From assembly GCA_964500775.1 (NCBI GenBank), contig CAZCQG010000018.1, positions 1-42,918 on the forward strand: 42,918 nt of DNA, given 5' to 3'. A program made the translations under genes and the position numbers. The notes below the pieces were generated by a model. It saw only the letters and a program-made list of their open reading frames with translations, was not told the DNA's origin and ran no database searches. Positions 7,385 to 16,017 of this stretch are shown in pieces. The stretch comes from CAZCQG01 sp964500775 (GTDB lineage Bacteria > Campylobacterota > Campylobacteria > Campylobacterales > CAZCQG01). Each line of letters opens with the position of its first letter. Positions within the stretch are counted from its first letter, which is position 1.

Positions 7385-8485
7385 TTGAAGATCGCATTTC
7401 TCTCCCATCTCGACCTCAATCTCTACCTCTTCCGCCTCCCGATAATGAAAGCATTGGCAGACTTAGGGCATGAGGTGTATGCGGTGTGCCCGCGGGGGGA
7501 ATATTTTTGCCGCTTTGAAGAGGAGGGGATCCATGCGGTGAGCTACGAGATAGAGCGGGGGAGTATCAATCCCTTGAAAGAACTCCAAGCGCTCAAAAAT
7601 ATCCTCGAAGCCTTGCGCCCTTTGAATCTCGACGTCCTCCACACTTTCACCGCCAAACCAAATATCTACGGCGCGCTAGCGGGGAAAAAGCTCGGTATCA
7701 AGGCTATCGTCTGCTCCGTCACGGGACTTGGGAGCTTCTATATCCAAGAAGGCTTGAAGGCGAGATGTATCCGATTCCTCATCGAATCGCTCTACAGAAT
7801 CGCCTTTGCGCTCGCCAAAAAAACGGTATTTCAAAACAGTGAGGATTTGGAGCTTTTCATCCGCAAAGGAATCCTAAGGCGCGAAAAAACCGCCCTTATC
7901 CGAGGAAGCGGTATCGATATGGAGACATTTTCCCCAAATCCAAATAGAATCCAAAACGACAAAACAGTCGTCCTCATGATCGCCCGCGCTATCTGGGATA
8001 AAGGGGTGCGAGAGTATTACGAAGCCGCTAGGATTCTCAAAGACAAAAGGGTGCGATTCCTCTATGTCGGCGACGTGGACAAGGGGAATATCAGCAGCGC
8101 GGATGAGGCGTTTATGCGGAGCGGCAATGTAGAGTTTCTCGGGCATAGGGACGACGTCAAAGAGCTATTAGAATCTTGCGACATCTTCGTGCTGCCCAGC
8201 TATCGCGAGGGACTACCCCGCACGCTATTAGAGGCGAGTGCGATGAAAAAAGCGATCATAACGACCGACACGACAGGATGTCGCGAGGTGGTGGGGGACG
8301 GGGTGAACGGATTCTTGGTCCCCGTGCGCTCAAGCGAACCTTTGGCGGAGAAGATAGCGATGCTAGCAAATGACGAGAATCTAAGAGTGCGATTCGGAGA
8401 AGCGGCGTATGCAAAGTGCAAAAATGAATTTGACGTGAGAATCGTGGTAAAAAAACATTTGGAGCTGTATGAAGCGCTTGTATAA
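7385..8485 (+). CDS. pglA: PglA-like GT4 glycosyltransferase
   Basis: A 366-residue GT4-fold glycosyltransferase starting at TTG 7385, with GGAG five bases upstream just after the assembly gap. The opening MKIAFLSHLDLNLYLFRLP, the internal VTGLGSFYIQEGLKAR, and VLMIARAIWDKGVREYYEAA closely resemble Campylobacter jejuni PglA, as I recall that sequence. That enzyme transfers GalNAc onto undecaprenyl-PP-diNAcBac on the inner face of the membrane. The nucleotide-sugar motif SYREGLPRTLLEAS (the E-x7-E signature) is intact. It overlaps pglC by 17 bases, as expected for the next step of a pathway. The exact donor sugar may differ in this organism. Confidence 0.82.
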   Translation: MKIAFLSHLDLNLYLFRLPIMKALADLGHEVYAVCPRGEYFCRFEEEGIHAVSYEIERGSINPLKELQALKNILEALRPLNLDVLHTFTAKPNIYGALAGKKLGIKAIVCSVTGLGSFYIQEGLKARCIRFLIESLYRIAFALAKKTVFQNSEDLELFIRKGILRREKTALIRGSGIDMETFSPNPNRIQNDKTVVLMIARAIWDKGVREYYEAARILKDKRVRFLYVGDVDKGNISSADEAFMRSGNVEFLGHRDDVKELLESCDIFVLPSYREGLPRTLLEASAMKKAIITTDTTGCREVVGDGVNGFLVPVRSSEPLAEKIAMLANDENLRVRFGEAAYAKCKNEFDVRIVVKKHLELYEALV

Positions 8486-9080
8486 CGGTTTTGTCAAACG
8501 AATCCTCGATTTTTGCCTCGCGCTGTTTTTGCTGCTATTGCTCTCTCCCGTATTTTTACTCGTCGCCTTGGCACTCTTTTTCACCATAGGTAGCCCCGTA
8601 TTTTTCGCCCAAAAACGCCCCGGCAAAGACGAGAAAATATTTACCATCTACAAATTCCGCACGATGAGCAATGAAAAAGACGCAAACGGCGAACTTCTCT
8701 CTGATGCAGAGCGGCTCAAAGGGTTCGGCAAAATCGTCCGTTCGCTTAGTCTCGATGAGCTGCCGCAGCTCCTCAATGTCCTCAAAGGGGAGATGAGCTT
8801 CGTAGGTCCACGACCGCTCCTCATCGAATACCTTCCCCTCTACGACGCACGTCAAAAAAGACGCCACGAGGTATTGCCGGGTATCACGGGTCTAGCACAG
8901 GTAAACGGGAGGAATGCCATAAGCTGGCAGCAGAAATTTGCATACGATGTCGAATATGTGGAGAATCAGAGCTTTTTACTCGACCTAAAAATCCTCATGC
9001 TCACGGTAAAAAAAGTACTCAAAAAAGAGGGTGTCTCCTCCGCCACAAGCGCCACTATGGAGAAGTTTAGCGGAAACTGA
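8469..9080 (+). CDS. pglC: Phospho-sugar transferase PglC (undecaprenyl-P bacillosamine transferase)
   Basis: A 203-residue small monotopic phosphoglycosyl transferase. The N-terminal hydrophobic helix carries the Ser26-Pro27 break that makes it a re-entrant helix. The catalytic Asp96-Glu97 pair lies in SLDELPQLLNVLKGEMS, followed by FVGPRP. In C. jejuni this enzyme moves phospho-diNAcBac from UDP to undecaprenyl phosphate, the first membrane step of N-glycan assembly. The start ATG has GGAG five bases upstream. The neighbours pglA, pglD, pglE and pglF support the specificity, although related enzymes act in other surface glycan pathways. Confidence 0.85.
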   Translation: MKRLYNGFVKRILDFCLALFLLLLLSPVFLLVALALFFTIGSPVFFAQKRPGKDEKIFTIYKFRTMSNEKDANGELLSDAERLKGFGKIVRSLSLDELPQLLNVLKGEMSFVGPRPLLIEYLPLYDARQKRRHEVLPGITGLAQVNGRNAISWQQKFAYDVEYVENQSFLLDLKILMLTVKKVLKKEGVSSATSATMEKFSGN

Positions 9081-9115
9081 ATATAATCATTAAACCGTTA
9101 GCGGAGTAAACAATC

Positions 9116-10078
9116 ATGATAAAAAATATTTTAATAACGAGTGCGGGACGCAGAGTCTCACTCGTCAAAAACTTTCAAAAAAGCCTCGGACGATACAATC
9201 CCGACGCCAAGGTATTCTGTATAGACGCAAACCCGAGACTAAGCCCCGCGTGTCAGGTGGCGGATAGGTTTGAGAAGTCACCCGAGGTGGACGATCCCTC
9301 TTTTTTTGATTTTTTGCTCAATTTTTGTAAAAACAACGATATTTCAATCGTAGTTCCTACCGATGACGGAGAACTCTCTATCTTGTCGGGTTATAAAAAA
9401 ATATTCAAAGAACACCGTATTTCCATTGCCATTTCAGACAAGGTGTTTTGCGATATTTTCTATCTCAAAAGCAAGACCAACGCCTTTTTTGAAAAAGCGG
9501 GATTCCTCACCCCGAAACTCATCACTGATCTCAACGAAGCCTATTACCCGATATTCGCCAAACATAACAACTCTAGCTGTTCGGTAGGAGCGGAGGTGGT
9601 CAACGAAAGAGAACGAGCCATAGAGCTGATCATGAAAAATAAAAACTATATTTTTCAAGAATATCTTGAAGGCGAAGAGTACACGGTGGACGTGTTTTTC
9701 GACAGAAACTCCGAGATAAAGTGCATCGTCCCGAGACGTCGCCTTGAAGTTCGTGCGGGGGAAGTGAGCAAGTCGCTCGCCCTCAAAGACCCGCTCATAG
9801 AATCACAGATACAAGCCCTCACCCCCTTTCTCAAAGGAGCATACGGCACGCTCACTATTCAACTTTTTAAAACCGGCGATAACAGGATATTTTTTATCGA
9901 GATAAACCCGCGGTTTGGCGGCGGCTATCCGCTAAGCTACCTTGCGGGTGCCGACTTTACGGATATGCTCATACGTGATTTTTTAGGCGAACACATAGAA
10001 TATTATGACGACTGGCGCGACAAAACATTGATGCTGCGGTATGACGCCGAAGTAATCGTGTATAATTTCGAGGAATAA
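9116..10078 (+). CDS. ATP-grasp domain protein within the pgl cluster
   Basis: A 320-residue protein resembling the carbamoyl-phosphate-synthase-like ATP-grasp proteins. The N-terminal Rossmann-type domain starts MIKNILITSAGRRVSLV and contains VFCIDANP. The ATP-grasp part carries FQEYLEGEEYTVDVFFD and the metal-binding IEINPRFGGGYPLSY. Such enzymes ligate a carboxylate to an amine using ATP. The gene overlaps pglD by one base (TAATG), so they are co-transcribed and probably translationally coupled. It is not part of the standard C. jejuni pgl operon; a role in decorating a sugar with an amino acid or similar group is possible but unproven. Confidence 0.78.
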   Translation: MIKNILITSAGRRVSLVKNFQKSLGRYNPDAKVFCIDANPRLSPACQVADRFEKSPEVDDPSFFDFLLNFCKNNDISIVVPTDDGELSILSGYKKIFKEHRISIAISDKVFCDIFYLKSKTNAFFEKAGFLTPKLITDLNEAYYPIFAKHNNSSCSVGAEVVNERERAIELIMKNKNYIFQEYLEGEEYTVDVFFDRNSEIKCIVPRRRLEVRAGEVSKSLALKDPLIESQIQALTPFLKGAYGTLTIQLFKTGDNRIFFIEINPRFGGGYPLSYLAGADFTDMLIRDFLGEHIEYYDDWRDKTLMLRYDAEVIVYNFEE

Positions 10079-10680
10079 TGCAAGAAATCGCAATCTATGG
10101 CGCAAGCGGGCACGGAAAAGTAGTAGCCGATATAGCTGAGGCATTAGGCTACAAGATAGCGTATTTTATTGATGACGATATGGGCAAAACCGACTTTATG
10201 GGGTGTGCGGTAGAGAGAATGAACATCAATAAACTGCCCGTCGCTCTTGGAATCGGCAATAATAAAACAAGACAAAATATCTTCTCCTGTTTATGTGAGG
10301 AGAACGTAGAAATACTCACGCTCATACATCCAAGTTGCGTAGTATCCAAGAGGGCGACCTTCGGCATTGGAAGCGTCGTAATGCCAAATGCCGTAATCAA
10401 CTCTTGTGCGAAAATAGGCAAAGGCGTCATTGTAAATACCGCAAGCGTGATAGAGCACGATAACGTCATAGGGGATTTTGTCCACATCTCTCCCAATGTC
10501 GCATTGGCGGGAAACGTCAAAATCGGGGAATTGAGCCATATCGGAATCGGAAGCACTGTGATACAAAATATCACTATCGGCAAAGAGGTCGTCATCGGAG
10601 CCGGCAGCGTAGTGATAGATGATATTGCGGACTTTTCTAAAGTCGTCGGGAATCCGGCAAAAAAATATTTAAATAACTAA
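10078..10680 (+). CDS. pglD: PglD-like UDP-4-amino-sugar N-acetyltransferase
   Basis: A 200-residue protein with a small Rossmann-like N-terminal domain (IAIYGASGHGKVVADIAEA) and a C-terminal left-handed beta-helix made of hexapeptide repeats from about residue 85 (for example IGKGVIVNTASVIEHDNVIG). The catalytic histidine is expected in EHDN. C. jejuni PglD acetylates the 4-amino group of the UDP-sugar using acetyl-CoA to make UDP-diNAcBac. Co-location with pglE and pglF, the two preceding enzymes of the pathway, supports this. NeuD-type relatives look similar. Confidence 0.84.
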   Translation: MQEIAIYGASGHGKVVADIAEALGYKIAYFIDDDMGKTDFMGCAVERMNINKLPVALGIGNNKTRQNIFSCLCEENVEILTLIHPSCVVSKRATFGIGSVVMPNAVINSCAKIGKGVIVNTASVIEHDNVIGDFVHISPNVALAGNVKIGELSHIGIGSTVIQNITIGKEVVIGAGSVVIDDIADFSKVVGNPAKKYLNN

Positions 10681-10692
10681 AGGGGTATATCG

Positions 10693-10794
10693 ATGGATAG
10701 CGGAAAGATATTTGTCATAGTATTTGGGATTCTTATTATCGCCGCAGGGCTTATCGCCAAAAAATTTCAGAGTTATGAGAAAGAAGAAAAATAG
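10693..10794 (+). CDS. 33-residue single-pass membrane ORF between pglD and pglE
   Basis: ATG at 10693 with AAAGGGG at 10679-10685 as a strong ribosome binding site, stop TAG at 10792-10794, three bases before pglE. The protein starts MDSGKIFVIVFG, has one hydrophobic helix of about 16 residues, and ends in a charged tail (SYEKEEK). Its fit between two pathway genes, its good RBS and its clear membrane-protein pattern suggest a real small protein rather than chance. The function is unknown; it could anchor the cytoplasmic sugar enzymes. Confidence 0.55.
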   Translation: MDSGKIFVIVFGILIIAAGLIAKKFQSYEKEEK

Positions 10795-10797
10795 TCA

Positions 10798-11892
10798 ATG
10801 AAGATTTTTTTGTCTCCTCCCCACATGGGAGGCAATGAGCTAGAATATATAAAAAACGTTTTTACTAGCAACTACATAGCGCCGTTGGGCGAATATGTGA
10901 ATAAATTTGAAGCAGTCACCAAAGAGTATACGGAGAGTAAAAACGCCCTTGCGTTAAATACGGCTACAAGCGCATTGCACCTCGCGCTTCGGGTACTCGG
11001 CATAGAGGAGCACGACATCGTGCTAGCGAGTAGCTTTACATTCATAGGCTCTATCAATGCGATACTCTATCAAAAAGCCGATCCCGTTTTTATCGACAGC
11101 GAGTTGGATTCTTGGAATCTTGATCCAAATCTCCTCGAAGAGGCGATACAAAAGCTCTATAAAAAGCCAAAAGCGCTCATCCTCACCCATCTTTATGGGC
11201 AATGTGCCAAGATAGACGAGATTAAAACGATCTGCGACAAATACGACATCGCCCTCATAGAAGACGCAGCGGAATCGCTCGGAGCGACATATCACGGAAA
11301 GCACACGGGGACGTTCGGTATCCTAGGCGTCTACTCCTACAACGGCAACAAGATAATCACCACGAGCGGCGGCGGGATGCTAGTCTCCGATGATGAAACA
11401 CTCATCAAAAAGGCGCGCTTCTACTCCACCCAAGCACGAGAACCGGAACTCCACTATGAACATATCGAGTACGGTTACAACTACCGCATGAGCAACGTCT
11501 TGGCTGCTATCGGCGTGGGACAGATGGAGGTACTCGAATCGCGGGTAGCGAAAAAACGGCAGATTTTTGAATGGTACAAAGAGGAGCTAGAATCCGAAGA
11601 GGTCGCCTTTATGCCTGAACTCGCAAACACCCGAGGCAATAGGTGGCTCACCTGCATCACCCTCAAAAATACGCCCCCTCGAAAAATCATCGACGCGCTT
11701 CAAAAAGAGGGAATCGAATCACGCCCCCTTTGGAAACCGATGCACCTCCAAAAGCTTTTTGAAAACAATATCTCTTTCGCGAACGGTGTAAGCGAAACTC
11801 TTTTTAATAATGGGCTATGTCTCCCTAGCGGCACGGCTTTGGAGCGGGACGACATAAAAAATATCTGCTCGATAGTGCGGAGCTGCTTGTGA
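10798..11892 (+). CDS. pglE: PglE-like UDP-4-amino-sugar aminotransferase
   Basis: A 364-residue DegT/DnrJ/EryC1/StrS-type PLP enzyme. The opening MKIFLSPPHMGGNELEYI and the active-site Lys185 in SYNGNKIITTSGGGM match C. jejuni PglE, which transfers an amino group from glutamate onto UDP-4-keto-6-deoxy-GlcNAc. Other expected pieces are ALNTATSALHLAL (phosphate cup), VLASSFTFIGSINAI and the aspartate in LIEDAAESLGATY. Its stop overlaps the GTG start of pglF. Confidence 0.88.
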   Translation: MKIFLSPPHMGGNELEYIKNVFTSNYIAPLGEYVNKFEAVTKEYTESKNALALNTATSALHLALRVLGIEEHDIVLASSFTFIGSINAILYQKADPVFIDSELDSWNLDPNLLEEAIQKLYKKPKALILTHLYGQCAKIDEIKTICDKYDIALIEDAAESLGATYHGKHTGTFGILGVYSYNGNKIITTSGGGMLVSDDETLIKKARFYSTQAREPELHYEHIEYGYNYRMSNVLAAIGVGQMEVLESRVAKKRQIFEWYKEELESEEVAFMPELANTRGNRWLTCITLKNTPPRKIIDALQKEGIESRPLWKPMHLQKLFENNISFANGVSETLFNNGLCLPSGTALERDDIKNICSIVRSCL

Positions 11893-13661
11893 TACGAACG
11901 CTACTCAAGCCCACAAACGGAAAAAGAATCCTCTTTTTTATATTTATAGACGTCCTCGCTTCCTATATTTCGCTCTACACCGCGTACAACCTGCGATTTA
12001 ATTTTGAGGTACCGTTTGATTTTAACGAACAAATCTTTACCATCTTTGCCATCATCACGTCGCTAAAAATAGCTTCGTTTTGGTTTTTTAGAATCTACCA
12101 AAGCGTGTGGCGATTCTTCGGATTGAACGAAGCCAAAAAGATCGTCTTCGGACATATTATCGCCTACTCGCTCTTTTTGGTCATCTTCTTGCTCTTTGCC
12201 GGATATTTCAATCCCTTCCCGCGAAGCATCATCGTCATCGACCTCTTCTTATCAACGATACTTATCGGTTTCATCCGCATCTCCAAGCGTATCTATCTTG
12301 AAAATAGCATTGAGAGCAGTAACAACAAAGCGCTCATCTTCGGTGCAAACTCCAATGCGCAGAATCTGATCAAAGCATCGCTAAGCGGCGACATCAACTA
12401 CTATCCCGTAGCCATCATCGACAGCGGTGAAGTGGTAGGCAACTACATCTCAAACATCAGAGTGTATGATGAAAGCGCACTAGAAAAACTCGTCGCGCTC
12501 CACACTCCAAACTCCGCCCTCATCACCGCCAAATATGAGAAAAAAGCGCTCGACGCACTTTTTGAAAAGCTCCAAAAGTTAGGAATCAAACATATAAAAC
12601 TTGCCGATTACTTCAGCGACGGCAACGAGATAAAAGAGATCACCATCGAAGACCTTTTGGCACGCGAACCAAAAGACCTTGATCCAATCACCGTTGAAAA
12701 CTTCATCAAAGACAAAACCATCCTCGTAACGGGAGCAGGCGGTAGTATCGGGAGTGAGATATGCAGGCAATGTGAGCGATTCGGCGCGCGCGGTCTTGTC
12801 CTCGTGGATAACAGCGAATACAACCTCTACGCCATCAACGAAGAATTGCAACTCCCTAGAATCGCCAAACTCATCTCGGTGACCCAAAAAGAGGAGCTCG
12901 AAAACCTCTTTCTTCACAATAGCGTAGACATAGTCATCCACGCCGCGGCGTATAAACACGTCCCGCTCTGCGAAGAAAATATAAAAAGTGCTATCACTAA
13001 TAATATCTTCGGCAGTATCAACGTTATCGACCTCTCTATCAAGCACAATGTAAAAAAAGTGGTCATCATCTCCACCGACAAAGCCGTCCGCCCCACAAAC
13101 GTGATGGGAGCGACAAAAAGGGTGGTAGAACTCTACTCCCAAAATGTCGTTACCGAAAAAACCGAAATAGTAGCGGTGCGATTTGGTAACGTCCTTGGCT
13201 CTAGCGGAAGCGTGATACCGAAGTTTAAAGAGCAGATAAAAAAGGGGGAGGATCTCACCGTCACCCACCCCGAGATTAGACGCTATTTTATGCTCATCCC
13301 CGAAGCATGCGAACTCGTCCTCCAAGCTGCCGCCATCGCCAAAGGAGGCGAGATATTCATCCTTGATATGGGAGAGCCCGTCCTCATCGCAGACCTCGCC
13401 AAAAAACTCATCAAGCTCTCAAATAAAGAAGATAGCATAGGAATCAAATATACGGGGCTTAGACCGGGGGAGAAACTCTACGAAGAGTTATTGCTAGATG
13501 AAAGCGAAGCAAAAACGAGATACGAATCAATCTGCGTGGCAAAACCGACACACTACGACATCGTGCAACTCAAGCAAGACATCATCAATCTTTTACAGTC
13601 ATTTTCACTCGAAGACTTGCAAAAAATCGTCCCTGAATTCAAACACGCACCTAATAGATAA
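11889..13661 (+). CDS. pglF: PglF-like membrane UDP-GlcNAc 4,6-dehydratase
   Basis: A 590-residue protein starting at GTG 11889, overlapping pglE by four bases. The first ~130 residues hold four membrane helices. A CoA-binding-like domain follows, then the dehydratase domain with the NAD motif TGAGGSIGSE at 281-290. The catalytic segment STDKAVRPTNVMGATK has Met406 and Lys410 where ordinary short-chain dehydratases have Tyr and Lys, as known for PglF/FlaA1-type enzymes. It makes UDP-4-keto-6-deoxy-GlcNAc, the first step to bacillosamine. Its stop directly abuts the convergent nikR stop. Confidence 0.9.
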   Translation: MIRTLLKPTNGKRILFFIFIDVLASYISLYTAYNLRFNFEVPFDFNEQIFTIFAIITSLKIASFWFFRIYQSVWRFFGLNEAKKIVFGHIIAYSLFLVIFLLFAGYFNPFPRSIIVIDLFLSTILIGFIRISKRIYLENSIESSNNKALIFGANSNAQNLIKASLSGDINYYPVAIIDSGEVVGNYISNIRVYDESALEKLVALHTPNSALITAKYEKKALDALFEKLQKLGIKHIKLADYFSDGNEIKEITIEDLLAREPKDLDPITVENFIKDKTILVTGAGGSIGSEICRQCERFGARGLVLVDNSEYNLYAINEELQLPRIAKLISVTQKEELENLFLHNSVDIVIHAAAYKHVPLCEENIKSAITNNIFGSINVIDLSIKHNVKKVVIISTDKAVRPTNVMGATKRVVELYSQNVVTEKTEIVAVRFGNVLGSSGSVIPKFKEQIKKGEDLTVTHPEIRRYFMLIPEACELVLQAAAIAKGGEIFILDMGEPVLIADLAKKLIKLSNKEDSIGIKYTGLRPGEKLYEELLLDESEAKTRYESICVAKPTHYDIVQLKQDIINLLQSFSLEDLQKIVPEFKHAPNR

Positions 13662-14126
13662 TTAGTGTGTGTGCCCCGTATCATGGTTATGATGGTGGTG
13701 GCACTCTTCGCCCTCGCAAAACTCCGCTACTTTGGAGAGGCTAGAGTAGCGCACCCCTTTGAGACCGCCTATTTGAGTGGCGATCTTTTCGATCTCCTCT
13801 TGTTTTCCGCGGATGATGATTACTTCCAAGCAGTCGTGATGACTTAGATGGATATGGAGATTGCAGGCGATATTTACGAGCTTGCTGTGTTGCAGTGCCG
13901 TCATCTTTTGGGCAAGCTCTCTTTGATGGTGATCGTAGATGATGGAGAGTACGCCTATGGCATTCTCCCCTTTCTCCCACTTCTCCTCAACCATTTTTTT
14001 TCTAATAAGATCCCGCAAGAACTCGGAACGTGAAGCGTACCCGTATGGGAGCATCCGCTCATCTACGAAATTGAGTAAACCTTCCTCTAAAGAGATAGAG
14101 AATCTAACAAGCTTCTCTTTTTCCAC
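13662..14126 (-). CDS. nikR: Nickel-responsive regulator NikR
   Basis: A 154-residue protein: an N-terminal ribbon-helix-helix (VRFSISLEEGLLNFVDE ... YASRSEFLRDLIRKKM) and a C-terminal ACT-like nickel domain with HIHLSHHDCLEVIIIRG, which holds the His and Cys ligands of the square-planar Ni site. It adds an unusual His-rich tail (CHHHHNHDTGHTH). It starts at GTG 14126, whose G is also the last base of the TAG stop of the preceding diguanylate cyclase gene (TAGTG), so translation of the two is probably coupled. A NicO-type transporter elsewhere in the window is a possible target. Confidence 0.9.
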   Translation of the reverse strand: MEKEKLVRFSISLEEGLLNFVDERMLPYGYASRSEFLRDLIRKKMVEEKWEKGENAIGVLSIIYDHHQRELAQKMTALQHSKLVNIACNLHIHLSHHDCLEVIIIRGKQEEIEKIATQIGGLKGVRYSSLSKVAEFCEGEECHHHHNHDTGHTH

Positions 14127-15976
14127 TAATAGTTTTCCCCTTCGGGAGTCATACTCTCATCAAATCGTTCAACTCTGTTTCTACCGCCGTTCTTCGCCTT
14201 GTAGAGGGCAATATCTGCGTATTTTATCGCTTTCCACAAGCTCTGCGCATCATCGGGGAACATACAGACCCCGATACTTACCGTCTTCGTCAACTGTTCT
14301 TTACCGACGTTAAAGCTTCGTTTTTCAAAACTTTTTCGTATCTTATCGGCTACCATCATCGCACCGTAGTGGTCGCTATTGTAGAGCATAATGATAAACT
14401 CTTCGCCGCCAAATCGTATCGCCAAATCGCTATCTCTCGTGTTTTCCCTTAGGGTATCGCTAAGACCTTTGATGATGAGGTCTCCGACATCATGTCCATA
14501 GGTGTCATTTACCATTTTAAAATAGTCGATGTCAAGCATTAAGATACCGTAACTGACGTTCGATCTCGTCGCTTGTTTGGTCGCTTTATCGATATACTCT
14601 TCGAGGAATTTTCTATTATAAAGTCCCGTGAGCGCATCTTTGAGAGAAGATTCTCTAAGTATCTCCATCAATAGTTTGCTCTCTATCATCGGTTTCGCCG
14701 CTTCAAAATAGCTAAGGATAGACGGGACTAAATGCTTGATTCTCCAGTTATCGTCAATATCTATAGGTTTGATAGTCAAAATAATTCCCGTTTCGGTATT
14801 TATTTTGAATGGAATACAAATATAGCACTCGTTGTTTTCTAAGGTACAATTTTCGCATATGCCGACAAAATCATCCGCATACACAATCGTATCGGTTCGG
14901 TGGGCTCTGCACTCTTTGATGCTATCTTCTACTTTCGGATTACACCAAGTGCTCATACCGCCTTTGAGATTGACAAGCTCTCTTGTGCTCGTACTTCTTT
15001 TTGTCTCAAAAAACGCGTACTCTCGTATCTGAAATTTATCTTCGAGCACGGTAAACATCCTTTTGTAGATGTCGTATTTATTTTTATCCAACTCGATCGT
15101 CTTTTTAAATTTATAAATATCGCTCAAATCCGAAATAATCTCTTTAGTTCGGATAAGAGGATTTTTGTTCCCCATCCTTTTATCGTACGTGAGCAAAATA
15201 GTGATCTTTTCATCTATCTCGTTTATGGTCTGCATCAATTTTTCATGGAGCGAGTTTATCCACCTAGCGGTATCACCCGCCTCGTCTTTGAGTTTGGTGA
15301 CCACCCTATGGGAGAAATCCCCCTCTTCGGCACTATGGACTACGTTTTTAATAGATTCGAAAAGTTCCAAATACGGGTTGATGAAATAGTTTGTGATAAT
15401 GATCGCTAGCACGAGAAAAAATATCGCAGTCGAGAGAATCCTAATAATAGTAAACATACCCGTTTGTCGTATGTCGCTTATGTCAAACACCATACTTATC
15501 GCCCCGAGCACTTCTCCGTCTTTTGCTTGATGGCAATCAAGACAGTTGGGATTGCCTAAAGAACTCGCGACATAGGGAATCGTTACCCGAAGGACAACCT
15601 CTTTTGGATTCTCGTCCAAAATCTCCGCAGGCACTCCGTTTTTTATTACCTCATTGTCTATTTTATCTCGCGCCACTTCGTTATACAAACTCGGTCCAAA
15701 CTGCTTCACTACGCTCTCTGCCCGCACTAGCCAAATATCTTTTATATTTTGCGATGAGCTTATCTGTCCTAAAAAATAACGTCTTTGATCCATCATACCG
15801 TTTACCATGTGCGCCGTTAACGCATCTCTGACTAGCTCTGCGGTGATGTAGGATTTTTGTTTTGCCCCTACGATTCCGTAGTCTCTAAAGTTTAAAGCAA
15901 CGATAAAAACCACTACGGCTGTGAGCACCGAAAGGGTGGAACCGACGACCATTAAAATCTTTTTCTTTGCTGACAT
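14126..15976 (-). CDS. Membrane diguanylate cyclase with c-type heme sensor motif
   Basis: A 616-residue inner-membrane protein. TM1 is at about 7-28. A periplasmic DUF3365/Tll0287-like domain carries a CXXCH heme attachment motif (Cys145, Cys148, His149 in GNPNCLDCHQ). TM2 at about 174-198 is followed by a HAMP-like segment, then a cysteine-rich GAF-like region (around 350-410, with CNPK, ECRAH, ICENC and ECYIC), and a C-terminal GGDEF domain with active site GGEEF (523-527). The product-inhibition I-site RxxD (RDSD) lies five residues before it. It should make c-di-GMP in response to a heme-sensed redox or gas signal. It is the first gene of a unit with nikR, which is an unusual pairing. 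Confidence 0.85.
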   Translation of the reverse strand: MSAKKKILMVVGSTLSVLTAVVVFIVALNFRDYGIVGAKQKSYITAELVRDALTAHMVNGMMDQRRYFLGQISSSQNIKDIWLVRAESVVKQFGPSLYNEVARDKIDNEVIKNGVPAEILDENPKEVVLRVTIPYVASSLGNPNCLDCHQAKDGEVLGAISMVFDISDIRQTGMFTIIRILSTAIFFLVLAIIITNYFINPYLELFESIKNVVHSAEEGDFSHRVVTKLKDEAGDTARWINSLHEKLMQTINEIDEKITILLTYDKRMGNKNPLIRTKEIISDLSDIYKFKKTIELDKNKYDIYKRMFTVLEDKFQIREYAFFETKRSTSTRELVNLKGGMSTWCNPKVEDSIKECRAHRTDTIVYADDFVGICENCTLENNECYICIPFKINTETGIILTIKPIDIDDNWRIKHLVPSILSYFEAAKPMIESKLLMEILRESSLKDALTGLYNRKFLEEYIDKATKQATRSNVSYGILMLDIDYFKMVNDTYGHDVGDLIIKGLSDTLRENTRDSDLAIRFGGEEFIIMLYNSDHYGAMMVADKIRKSFEKRSFNVGKEQLTKTVSIGVCMFPDDAQSLWKAIKYADIALYKAKNGGRNRVERFDESMTPEGENY

Positions 15977-16017
15977 CTTATTAGTCCTTCCGAAAATTAG
16001 TATCGTTTATACAGAAA

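Noticed and set aside
12579..13325. 248-codon minus-strand frame
   Set aside because: Antisense shadow of pglF.
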